Source of the DNA: JAPLMI01 sp043798375
GTDB taxonomy: Bacteria > Omnitrophota > Gorgyraeia > 2-01-FULL-45-10
NCBI GenBank assembly: GCA_043798375.1
Contig: JAZDOS010000015.1
Coordinates: 1 to 52,453 of the forward strand
Reading direction: 5' to 3'
Length of the DNA stretch: 52,453 bases
The notes under the pieces are model-generated. The model was not told the origin of the DNA. It did no database searches and saw only the letters and a list, made by a program, of their open reading frames with translations. Positions 16,985 to 24,200 of this stretch are shown one piece after another. Both the position numbers and the translations under genes were made by a program. Each line of letters starts with the position of its first letter. Position 1 is the stretch's first letter.

Positions 16985-17215
16985 GTGTTTGTAATATACA
17001 ATATCACACGGTTGGCCCTTCATTGTTTGACATAAGGGACAATCGTCTTCAAGGTCATTGTCAACCTGGCCATCAAGTACTTCCTTAATCCTTTCTTTTA
17101 TTTGTTCGTCTGTTGGATTGTCCAGATGGATTATGTTATAACCGTTTATCCGAGAAACCATAACATTTTTTCCGTATACTTTAGTCAGATTGGATAAAGG
17201 TGTAGCTGTATTCAT
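16982..17215 (-). CDS. Small CxxC protein of unknown function in the RAYT module
   Basis: 77 residues starting MNTATPLSNLTKVYG, with a good GGAGG (17223-17227) 7 nt upstream of the ATG. The C-terminal part is acidic and carries CPLC (C59, C62) and C70 (DDCPLCQTMKGQPCD), suggesting a small metal-binding knuckle. I do not recognise the family. Its stop is supplied by the middle REP and its leader by the right REP, and it is co-oriented with the transposase 42 nt downstream. It may be a passenger or accessory of the module, or an older chromosomal gene flanked by REPs. Confidence 0.7.
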   Translation of the reverse strand: MNTATPLSNLTKVYGKNVMVSRINGYNIIHLDNPTDEQIKERIKEVLDGQVDNDLEDDCPLCQTMKGQPCDIVYYKH

Positions 17216-17252
17216 TATCTTGCCTCCATTTATTTTCCTATTACACTTATTA

Positions 17253-17295
17253 TTCTAACCTGGCAAATCTAACCAGGTTAGAATTGCCAGGTTAG
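17253..17295 (-). repeat. REP palindrome, right copy in inverse orientation, plus half copy
   Basis: TTCTAACCTGG (17253-17263), loop CAAATCTAA, CCAGGTTAGAA (17273-17283): perfect 11-bp stem, the reverse complement of the left copy. An extra half element, CCAGGTTA (17287-17294), contains the comM stop codon. Confidence 0.85.
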
Positions 17296-18824
17296 CTCCA
17301 CAAATTTCTATCGAGGCTCCTGTAAGAGATCGCTTCCGAAATATGGTGCGCTTCGATAATGTCCTTACCGTCGAGGTCGGCGATCGTCCGGGCGACCTTT
17401 AATATTTTGTCATAGGCCCTCGCGGATATGCCGAGCTCGAGAATGGCGAGTTTCAGGAGTTCTTCGCTATCCTTATCAAGTACGCAGTAAATTTCCAGCT
17501 CCTTCGATTCAAGGTGCGCGTTGAAATGCGCTGCCTCGCCCTCAAAACGCTCTTTCTGGATAGTTCTGACCTTGTCTACCCGCTTCCTTATCTCCTCCGA
17601 CGGTTCGCCGCGGCGTTTATCCGTCAGGTGTTCCAACTTTAGCCTTGGCACTTCCAGGTGTATATCGATCCTGTCCAGCAGAGGCCCGGATATCTTCGAA
17701 AGATAATTCTGAATCTGGAAAGGTGAGCAGTGACATTCTTTCTTCGGATCGGTGAAGTATCCGCACGGGCAGGGGTTCATTGCCGCGACGAGCATGAATT
17801 TTGACGGATAGGTGAGGCGGTTTGCCACCCGCGCAATCGTAACCGAACCTTCTTCGAGAGGCTGGCGCAGGACCTCCAGCACGTTTCGCCTGAATTCCGG
17901 AAGTTCGTCCAGGAAGAGGACGCCGTTGTGCGCGAGCGATATCTCGCCGGGCGCCGGATTCGTCCCGCCTCCTACGAGCGCCGCGTCCGAAATCGTATGG
18001 TGCGGCGAGCGGAATGGCCGTATCCCTGTCAATCCTTTATTCGGCGACAAAAGTCCGGCAACGCTATGGATCTTCGAGGTCTCGAGGCTTTCCTCTATGG
18101 TCATCTCCGAAAGTATCGTCGGAAGCCGCTTGGCAAGCATGCTCTTTCCCGATCCCGGCGGGCCGATCAGCAGGACGTTGTGAGATCCGGCGGCGGCGAT
18201 CTCAAGCCCGCGTTTGACGTGTTCCTGGCCCTTGACGTCGCTGAAGTCGATCCTGTACCTGGAATTTCTTTTTAATGCAAGCTCAATATTTTCTTTATGA
18301 GATTTTACGTCTGTTTTTTTGTTGATGAAATCGACCACGTCCCTCAGGGTTTTCATAGGGTATACCTCGATGCCTTTCACAACAGACGCCTCTTTGGCGT
18401 TTTCCGCGGGCAGCACAAATTTATTCTTGTCCATCTTCTTTAATGCCATGGCGATCGGCAGCGCCCCGGCGATAGATTTCAGCCTTCCGTCGAGCGACAA
18501 TTCGCCCAGGAAGATATAATCATCCAGATTTCCGTCCTCGATAACGCCTTCTGACACTAAGACCGAAAGCGCTATGGCGAGGTCGAACGAAGCGCCTTCC
18601 TTTTTAACGTCGGCCGGAGCAAGATTGATCGTGATCTTTCTTGTGGGAAACGGGAAATCGGAATTTTTTATCGCGGCCTTGATCCGTTCGCGGGATTCTC
18701 TTATCGCCGGATCGGGCAGCCCTATTATATTGATTCCGGGAAGGCCGCCGGCGATATCCATCTCCACAGTGACTTCGCACGCGTCGATCCCGATGAGAGA
18801 CGCCGAATAAATCTTCGCAACCAT
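17292..18824 (-). CDS. comM: ComM/YifB-family Mg-chelatase-like AAA+ ATPase
   Basis: 510 residues. N-terminal Lon-like/ChlI domain (YSASLIGIDACEVTVEMDIAGGLPGINIIGLPD...ESRERIKAAIKNS), central AAA+ domain with Walker A IGPPGSGKSMLAKRLP and Walker B-like GVLFLDELPEF, CxxC-containing AAMNPCPCGYFTDPKKECHC, and the C-terminal Mg_chelatase region (ISARAYDKILKVARTIADLDG). In naturally competent bacteria ComM is a branch-migration helicase that helps integrate transforming DNA; the co-occurrence with comEC is suggestive. ATG 18824 has AGGAGA just upstream on the minus strand. yraN is next upstream, a common pairing. The stop lies in a REP half-site. Confidence 0.95.
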   Translation of the reverse strand: MVAKIYSASLIGIDACEVTVEMDIAGGLPGINIIGLPDPAIRESRERIKAAIKNSDFPFPTRKITINLAPADVKKEGASFDLAIALSVLVSEGVIEDGNLDDYIFLGELSLDGRLKSIAGALPIAMALKKMDKNKFVLPAENAKEASVVKGIEVYPMKTLRDVVDFINKKTDVKSHKENIELALKRNSRYRIDFSDVKGQEHVKRGLEIAAAGSHNVLLIGPPGSGKSMLAKRLPTILSEMTIEESLETSKIHSVAGLLSPNKGLTGIRPFRSPHHTISDAALVGGGTNPAPGEISLAHNGVLFLDELPEFRRNVLEVLRQPLEEGSVTIARVANRLTYPSKFMLVAAMNPCPCGYFTDPKKECHCSPFQIQNYLSKISGPLLDRIDIHLEVPRLKLEHLTDKRRGEPSEEIRKRVDKVRTIQKERFEGEAAHFNAHLESKELEIYCVLDKDSEELLKLAILELGISARAYDKILKVARTIADLDGKDIIEAHHISEAISYRSLDRNLWS

Positions 18825-18836
18825 ATTTGATCTCCT

Positions 18837-19211
18837 TTAATTGTTGTCCTCGACCGCGTTTTCAAAAAGCTCAATACTCTCAACCCGATAATCGTAATTC
18901 AGTTTTACCGAGACGACATCGACCCTCCACAGCGAATCGACGAGGCCGCGCCTTTTCAGGTAACACAGCGCGTTTTTTACGATACGCCTTTCCTTTACCT
19001 TTGTGATCGACAGGTACGGCGGGCCGAGGGAATAGGTGGTTCTGGCCTTCACTTCGACGAAGATAGTAACGCCTTTCTTTTCCGCCACAATATCTATCTC
19101 GCCGAACGGAGTCCGCGCGTTCGTCTCCAGGATCCTGTAGCCGTTATTCTTAAGAAACCTAAGCGCCGCCAGCTCTCCGGCATGACCGGCCATCCTATTT
19201 CCCCGGCCCAT
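18837..19211 (-). CDS. YraN/UPF0102 family endonuclease-like protein
   Basis: 124 residues from MGRGNRMAGHAGELAALRFLKNNGYRILETNARTPFGEIDIVAEKKGVTIFVEVKART, which contains the UPF0102 core with its restriction-endonuclease-like GEIDIVA...VFVEVKxR motif. Function in the family is not firmly established; linked to DNA recombination or competence by frequent proximity to comM. Start chosen at 19211 because GGAGG (19224-19220 on the minus strand) is 8 nt upstream; a longer reading into spoVG lacks support. Confidence 0.92.
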   Translation of the reverse strand: MGRGNRMAGHAGELAALRFLKNNGYRILETNARTPFGEIDIVAEKKGVTIFVEVKARTTYSLGPPYLSITKVKERRIVKNALCYLKRRGLVDSLWRVDVVSVKLNYDYRVESIELFENAVEDNN

Positions 19212-19215
19212 ATGA

Positions 19216-19479
19216 TTATCCTCCGTATGCCTCCAAGACGATTTTTTCAATTTCGTCTTTTATCTCCCGATTCAGAGGTATTACGGTAGAGTACCACTTT
19301 CCGTCTTTTCCCGCTTCCTGCGGCATGCTCACAAACAGCCCCTTCTCGCCCTCAACCACCCGCAAGCCCTTTATTATAAAGCTGTCGAGTATCGAGAGGT
19401 CGCAGAAGGCTTTTGTAGCGCCTGTTCCGTCCAGCTTATGCAGGCGGGAAACCCCTATCTTCAGATCCTCGGTTACCAT
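19216..19479 (-). CDS. spoVG: SpoVG-family regulator
   Basis: 87 residues. Matches the SpoVG fold core: KAFCDLSILDSFIIKGLRVVEG, KGLFVSMPQ and the C-terminal IPLNREIKDEIEKIVLEAY. SpoVG proteins are small site-specific nucleic-acid-binding regulators known from Firmicutes and spirochaetes. Start chosen at ATG 19479 because AGGGGGG lies 8 nt upstream; a GTG at 19488 overlaps that Shine-Dalgarno. It is the first gene of spoVG-yraN-comM (yraN starts 4 nt past its stop) and sits directly behind an ECF-type promoter copy (19517-19555), so this sigma factor probably controls all three. Confidence 0.82.
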   Translation of the reverse strand: MVTEDLKIGVSRLHKLDGTGATKAFCDLSILDSFIIKGLRVVEGEKGLFVSMPQEAGKDGKWYSTVIPLNREIKDEIEKIVLEAYGG

Positions 19480-19516
19480 GTTTTTCACCCCCCTTCTGAA
19501 AAGCAGTTTTTACCCC

Positions 19517-19555
19517 CATATATAAAGACGCTAAAAACGGCGATTTTGTTGCAAC
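19517..19555 (-). promoter_or_regulatory. ECF-type promoter upstream of spoVG
   Basis: Minus strand: GTTGCAAC (19555-19548), 17-nt spacer, CGTCT (19530-19526), then TTATATATG. The same boxes with the same 17-nt spacer occur at 20423-20385. The AAC / CGTC pair resembles -35/-10 elements of many ECF sigma factors. Confidence 0.75.
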
Positions 19556-19604
19556 TATTTTAAAATATTTTGGGTTAGCAATGAAAAAGGGGGGTGGTGG
19601 GCTA

Positions 19605-19632
19605 TTGAAAACAGCTTACCTTGTGGTATACT
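19605..19632 (+). promoter_or_regulatory. Sigma-70 promoter of the structured RNA
   Basis: TTGAAA (19605-19610), 16-bp spacer, TATACT (19627-19632). Predicted start near 19639, at the 5' side of the closing stem. Divergent from the spoVG promoter. Confidence 0.7.
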
Positions 19633-19640
19633 TTATAATA

Positions 19641-19858
19641 GAAGAAGAGCTTAACCTTACGAAAGGAAAGGCCATCTTTCCCGAAGAAGGATGGCGGGGC
19701 GTATCAAATAGAAAAGATAGGCCCATCAAGGCCGGTCGGCAAAAACCCATATTAGGGGGGGCGATCGAAAGATTCCGGCCGGTATTTGAGTGTTTCTTTC
19801 GGAAAGGTTAAGGGGCTTCTTCTTGAGAGCGCCCAAGTTGAAAAGACTTGGGTTTTTC
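19641..19858 (+). ncRNA. Structured non-coding RNA of unrecognised class (about 215 nt)
   Basis: The 370-bp interval without a protein gene holds a transcription unit with its own promoter and terminator. Closing stem joins the ends: GAAGAAG (19641-19647) with CTTCTTC (19816-19822), and TTAACCTT (19651-19658) with AAGGTTAA (19804-19811). Inside are a 10-bp hairpin (19671-19680 / 19686-19695, loop CCGAA), a GGGC-G-TATC / GATA-G-GCCC hairpin (19697-19724), and a GGCCGG / CCGGCC stem (19730-19735 / 19775-19780) that encloses a GAUC-GAAA-GAUU tetraloop hairpin. I looked for tmRNA (GTTCGA, CCA end), RNase P (GAGGAAAGTCC), SRP (GGAA tetraloop region) and common riboswitch cores and found none. 6S-like function is possible, but the side hairpins are atypical. 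Confidence 0.7.
19832..19858 (+). terminator. Rho-independent terminator of the structured RNA
   Basis: CCCAAGT (19832-19838), 7-nt loop, ACTTGGG (19846-19852), followed by TTTTTCTTT. It lies at the convergent 3' end of the anti-sigma gene. Confidence 0.88.
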
Positions 19859-19859
19859 T

Positions 19860-20303
19860 TTAAAATCTCTTATTGCAGGATTCTATTTTCTCGAGTATCC
19901 GCGAGGCCTCTTTTTCGCCGCCTGTCTTCCATGCCTCATATATCGTTACGAGCATCTTTGTCGTTTTGGAGTCAACTATCCACTTTGTGCCCAAAATTAT
20001 AGCAGCTACCAGTAACTGCAGGAAGTATCGAGGCGCGAGGAACGAGAGCGCAAACGAGATGACCGCCATGACGAGATAAATATTGATATGTTTCATCATT
20101 TTCCCTTTCTTAAATCCGGTTTTTTTGTTGAAACTTGCGGCCGATTCGTGAGCGGATACGATCTTTGCCAGGCACTCATCGCAAGCCCCGATATGGCCTT
20201 CGAGCTTTTGTCTTTTTCCTGCCGGTAACGGCGCGCCTGCCAGGAAATCCGCCAATTCAGCATCTTCCGGATGAATTTTCGTATTCAACTTTGTGTCGGT
20301 CAT
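19860..20303 (-). CDS. Membrane-bound anti-sigma factor with zf-HC2 zinc finger
   Basis: 147 residues. The N-terminal zinc-binding anti-sigma motif HxxxCxxC is present as H37-IGA-C41-DE-C44, followed by a linker and two hydrophobic segments (about residues 71-110: INIYLVMAVISFALSFLA, YFLQLLVAAIILG). It ends in a cytoplasmic-looking tail. In the family such proteins sequester their cognate sigma factor until a signal arrives. It is just downstream of the sigma gene, and an ECF-type promoter inside the sigma gene's 3' end points at it. ATG 20303 is preceded by GAAGGGCG. Signal and target stress unknown. Confidence 0.85.
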   Translation of the reverse strand: MTDTKLNTKIHPEDAELADFLAGAPLPAGKRQKLEGHIGACDECLAKIVSAHESAASFNKKTGFKKGKMMKHINIYLVMAVISFALSFLAPRYFLQLLVAAIILGTKWIVDSKTTKMLVTIYEAWKTGGEKEASRILEKIESCNKRF

Positions 20304-20330
20304 ACGCCCTTCTTTCTTTTAGCCCTTAAC

Positions 20331-20370
20331 CCTGTCGACCTGCGCGGCCCCGCCTACGCGGTGGCACAGG
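20331..20370. repeat. GTCGACC hairpin element, copy 1
   Basis: CCTGTCGACCTGCGC... pairs with ...CGCGGTGGCACAGG across the leader between the anti-sigma gene and its promoter. It is a diverged copy of the element at 21088-21125: same TGTCGACCTGCGC left arm and CCTACGCGGT right arm. Confidence 0.65.
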
Positions 20371-20384
20371 TTATTTTTACCCCT

Positions 20385-20423
20385 CATATATAAAGACGCT
20401 AAAATCAGTAAAATTGTTGCAAC
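20385..20423 (-). promoter_or_regulatory. ECF-type promoter upstream of the anti-sigma gene, inside the sigma gene
   Basis: Minus strand: GTTGCAAC (20423-20416), 17-nt spacer, CGTCT (20398-20394), then TTATATATG. The GTTGCAAC is also the codons for Leu-Gln-Gln near the sigma-factor C-terminus. Identical box layout to 19555-19517. Confidence 0.75.
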
Positions 20424-21013
20424 TTTTTTCTCAATTTGTCCTTAGCCCTCCTGATATGGCTGGAAACCGTCCCGACCGGAATATTAAGGATTTTTGCTAT
20501 CTCGTCGTATTTTTTATCGTATAGAATATTGAGTTTCATCACCAGCTTTTCTCTCGACGGCAGGGCATCGATTTCGGACTCGACGCGTTTCGCGATGTCC
20601 CTGCGTTCAAGTTCTTCGGGCGGCGAAGGCAGGCCGGATTCTATCAGCTCTTCCACGCTGTTTTCGCCGAGATTTTCAAAGACCGATATCGGCCGCGGCT
20701 CATCCATGCCGCGCTTCTTTCGCATATATTGGATGGCTTCGTTCCCCGCGACTATGGCCAGCCAGTACGAGATATTCCGGCGGTTTCTGATGCCCTTAAA
20801 CTTTTTGCCTTTCCATAATGACTTTAGGACCTCCTGCCTTATGTCCTCAATATCCTCATGCGGCAAGTTGAAGCCATACTTCCTGAGCCGGTTGTCGATC
20901 GATGCCGCGATCAGAGGCGAATACTTTTTTACCAGTACCGACCACGAAACGAGGTCCCTTTCTATGCAGCCCTCGACAAGGCTTGTATCGCTATCACCCG
21001 TGCCATTTTTCAT
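20405..21013 (-). CDS. Sigma-70 family (ECF-like) RNA polymerase sigma factor
   Basis: 202 residues with region 2 (LVKKYSPLIAASIDNRLRKYG, DIRQEVLKSLWKG, ISYWLAIVAGNEAIQYMRKKR) and region 4 helix-turn-helix (LPSREKLVMKLNILYDKKYDEIAKILNIPVGTVSSHIRRAKDKLRKKL). There is no region 1.1 or 3, so an alternative sigma. It is followed by a zf-HC2 anti-sigma gene. A candidate promoter of its own (TTGACA-18-TACCCT) would start transcription at the ATG. The two GTTGCAAC-N17-CGTCT sites in this locus are its most likely targets, which would give control of its own anti-sigma factor and of spoVG-yraN-comM. Confidence 0.88.
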   Translation of the reverse strand: MKNGTGDSDTSLVEGCIERDLVSWSVLVKKYSPLIAASIDNRLRKYGFNLPHEDIEDIRQEVLKSLWKGKKFKGIRNRRNISYWLAIVAGNEAIQYMRKKRGMDEPRPISVFENLGENSVEELIESGLPSPPEELERRDIAKRVESEIDALPSREKLVMKLNILYDKKYDEIAKILNIPVGTVSSHIRRAKDKLRKKLQQFY

Positions 21014-21020
21014 ACATGGC

Positions 21021-21050
21021 AGGGTAGCATAAGATATGCTAAATTGTCAA
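21021..21050 (-). promoter_or_regulatory. Candidate sigma-70 promoter of the sigma-factor gene, leaderless
   Basis: Minus strand: TTGACA (21050-21045), 18-bp spacer, TACCCT (21026-21021). The start codon is at 21013, 7 nt past the -10 box, and no Shine-Dalgarno is present. Confidence 0.5.
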
Positions 21051-21087
21051 ATCAATTTTATTTTTCATCAAATCAAACGCGGGAAGA

Positions 21088-21125
21088 CTGTCGACCTGCG
21101 CAGGTTCCACCTACGCGGTCGACAG
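21088..21125. repeat. GTCGACC hairpin element, copy 2
   Basis: CTGTCGACC (21088-21096) pairs perfectly with GGTCGACAG (21117-21125). Inner stems GCG/CGC and AGGT/ACCT close on a TCC loop. Placed between the divergent sigma-factor and c-di-GMP genes. Confidence 0.8.
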
Positions 21126-21147
21126 GGGTCGACAGGGGTCGACAGGG
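21118..21147 (+). repeat. Three tandem GTCGACAGGG decamers
   Basis: Exact 10-bp repeats at 21118, 21128 and 21138, starting within the right arm of the hairpin and ending directly before the -35 box at 21148. Each contains the palindrome GTCGAC. Position suggests possible regulator binding, unproven. Confidence 0.75.
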
Positions 21148-21176
21148 TTGACTTATTCCTATTAAGATAGTATACT
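21148..21176 (+). promoter_or_regulatory. Sigma-70 promoter of the c-di-GMP gene
   Basis: TTGACT (21148-21153), 17-bp spacer, TATACT (21171-21176). Predicted start near 21183; ATG at 21206 with AGGCAGG upstream. Confidence 0.75.
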
Positions 21177-21205
21177 TTAATTTGTTTATTATTAGAGGCA
21201 GGAAA

Positions 21206-24200
21206 ATGGAAGATAAAGACAGAAAATTAGAAGATATTCTGACGGAATTGAATATGCTGCGCGGCACAGTGGCCGAGCTGAAGTCGCAGGAACAGGCCCG
21301 CCTTCTTGGGCAGTCCAAAGAAGTCAATTATACCGCCATATTCAACGCGGCCAATGACGCGATCTTTGTCCACGACATCGAAACCGGCCGGATCCTGGAT
21401 GTTAATGAGAAGGCCTGTGAAATGTACTGTTATCCTAAAGAGGAGATACTCTGTCTCGAGGTCGGGGCTATAAGTTCCGGAGAGAAACCGTATGTCCAGG
21501 AGGACGCGTTAGAGCATATCCGTAAAGCGGCCGAAGGCGAGCCGCAGCTTTTTGAGTGGGTCGCCAAGGATAAGGCCGGCAGGCTTTTCTGGGTCGAAGT
21601 CAATCTGAAACGGGCCGTGATCGGAGGCAAATACCGGCTTCTCGCCATAGTCCGCGATATCGACGAGCGCAAACAGACCGAAGACCGGCTTCGCATGATA
21701 AACGAGGCGTTTCTGAATTTCACCGTTGAGCCGCTCGAGAATATCAATTGCCTGACGGCGCTTTTAGGGAAGCTCCTCGGGGCGGACTGCGCCTTCTACA
21801 ACCGGCTTGAAGGAGACAGGCTTTCTTCCTGCGGCAGGTGGAACGTGCCCGAAGGCTTCATCCCCGTCGATAATGCCAAAGGCCGCATCTGTTACGACGT
21901 AATGGCTAAAAATAATCCCGGAATTATTGTCGTGAGGAACCTTCCGGAGACAGAATACGCGAAGACCGACCCGAATGTGGCAAAATATAACCTCCGGACC
22001 TATATAGGCTGCCCTGTCAGCTTCGGCGGCTCCTATATCGGATCGCTATGCGCTGCCTATCGATACGATTTCGTCCCGAACGAAGAAGATAAGAAGATCA
22101 TGGGCATCATCGCCTCGGCCATCGGCAACGAGGAGGAGCGCAAGAACGCGGCGGACAGCATATTGAAGCGGGATTACCAGCTGGAGATACTCTCCCGCAC
22201 GAGCCAGCACGTGAACGCGATATTGGAGGAGCCGGCGATCATGAGGACGCTTGTGGCCGCCGCGATGGAATTGGTCGATGCCGCGGGCGGAACAGCCGGT
22301 TTGATCGATGACGGAAAGATGGTCTTCAGCGAATATAACGCGGGGGAATCTTTAAGGCCGGTGAATTATGTCTTCGAACCGGACCACGGCGTATACAGCT
22401 GGCTGGCGAATTCCAAGAAACCGTATATTTCCAACAACGCCGAAAGCGACCCCAAAATCCTTCCGGAAAAGAAGAGGGATTTCAATCTTTACAATTTAGT
22501 CAACGTGCCGATACTGGGTTCGGGCGGCAGGCTCATAGGCTGTTTTGAAATTCATAATAAAAAGGATAAATTACCGTTTGACGCCCAGGATGTCTTTATG
22601 CTCCAGGGACTGGCGGCGGGCGCCGCCGTAGCGCTCGAGAACGCGCGCGCCATAACCGAGGAGAAGAAGGCCGAGCAGGCGCTCATCGAGAGCGAGGAAA
22701 GATACAGGCGCATCATCGAGAATACCAACGACGTCATCATGCTCACCAGGCCCGACGGCATAATATCATACTTGAGCCCCGCGTGCAGAAAAGTTTTGGG
22801 GTATGAGCCGGAAGATCTGATGGGCAAAGAGCCGTGGATCGTCCACAAAGATGATATCAGGAAAGTCAGGAAGGTTTTTTCCGAGGCCCTGAAAGGCGGA
22901 AGCGGCGTGAATTTCGAATATCGTATCATGACGAAAGACGGCCGGACCCGGTGGGTATCGCATTCCTGGTCGCCTATTATGGCAGGCAAAAAGCTTAATC
23001 TTGTCGTGAGCGTCATAAGGGATATAACGGAACGAAAATCCGCCGAGAGGGAGAAGGAGCTTTTAAATATGGAGCTCTTGAAATCGAACAGGAGATTGAA
23101 ACAGCTCGCGATGAAAGATATCCAGACCGGGCTTTATAACCATTATTATCTCGCGGAGATCATAGAGACGGAGTTCTACAGGGCCAGGCGCTACGGCCAT
23201 CCGCTCTCCCTCATCATGCTCGATATAGATTATTTCAAATCGATAAATGACGTCTATGGGGTGAAATTCGGCGATCTCGTCCTGAAACAGTTCGCCGCCT
23301 ACCTAAAAAAGATGGTCCGCCGGTATGACACGGTGGTGCGTTTCGGCGGCGAGGAATTTGTCGTCCTCTCTCCGGGCGTGGACAAACAAAGATCGATGAT
23401 GGTGGCTCATCGGCTTCTGGACGCGATAGGACTCTATAATTTTGGAGACAAAAAAAGGGCGGTCAGGCTGAAGGTGAGCTTCGCCGTATCATCCTATCCC
23501 GACGGTAATATTTTTAAAGGGATGGACCTTGTAAACTTCGCCGAAAAACTGCTCTATAAGGTAAAGCAGGCAGGCGGCAATAAAGTCTTTTCGTCGTTTG
23601 ACCTGAAAAAGGATAAAGATAAGATCGCGGAAGAGGATATCGATTCCATGGACGCGAGGGCTCTCAAAGAGAAGATAGGGAAGCTTACAAGGCGTGGAAA
23701 TCAGAGCCTTATAGAATCGATATTCGCTTTTGCCAAGACGCTCGAGATGAAGGACCACTACACGGGCGAGCACGTCGAAAGCACGGTCCATTATTCCACG
23801 GAGGTTGCCAGGAGTTTACATTTGTCTCCCGAAGAGATCGATAATATAAGGCAGGCGTCGGCCCTGCACGACCTGGGAAAGGTGGGGATAAGCGATAAGA
23901 TACTGCATAAAAAATCAAAATTGACGAAAAAAGAATTCGCGGAGATCAAAAAACACCCCCAGATAGCCGCCGATATAATCAGGCCGATCCAGTTCATGCA
24001 CGATATAATACCGCTCATCCTGTATCATCACGAGCGGTGGGACGGGAAAGGCTATCCCGCCGGATTGCGCGGCGAAGAGATACCGATCGGCGCGCGGATC
24101 ATAGCGGTAGCGGATGTCTACCAGGCGCTCATCTCAAACAGGCCCTACCGTAAGGCCTATCCAAAAATTAAGGCGTTCAAGATAATCAAGGACGGCTCGG

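Noticed and set aside
19581..19811. 76-residue reading frame on the plus strand across the structured-RNA region
   Set aside because: It starts before the RNA promoter's predicted start, has no family resemblance, an odd composition, and runs through the hairpins. The RNA explanation fits better.
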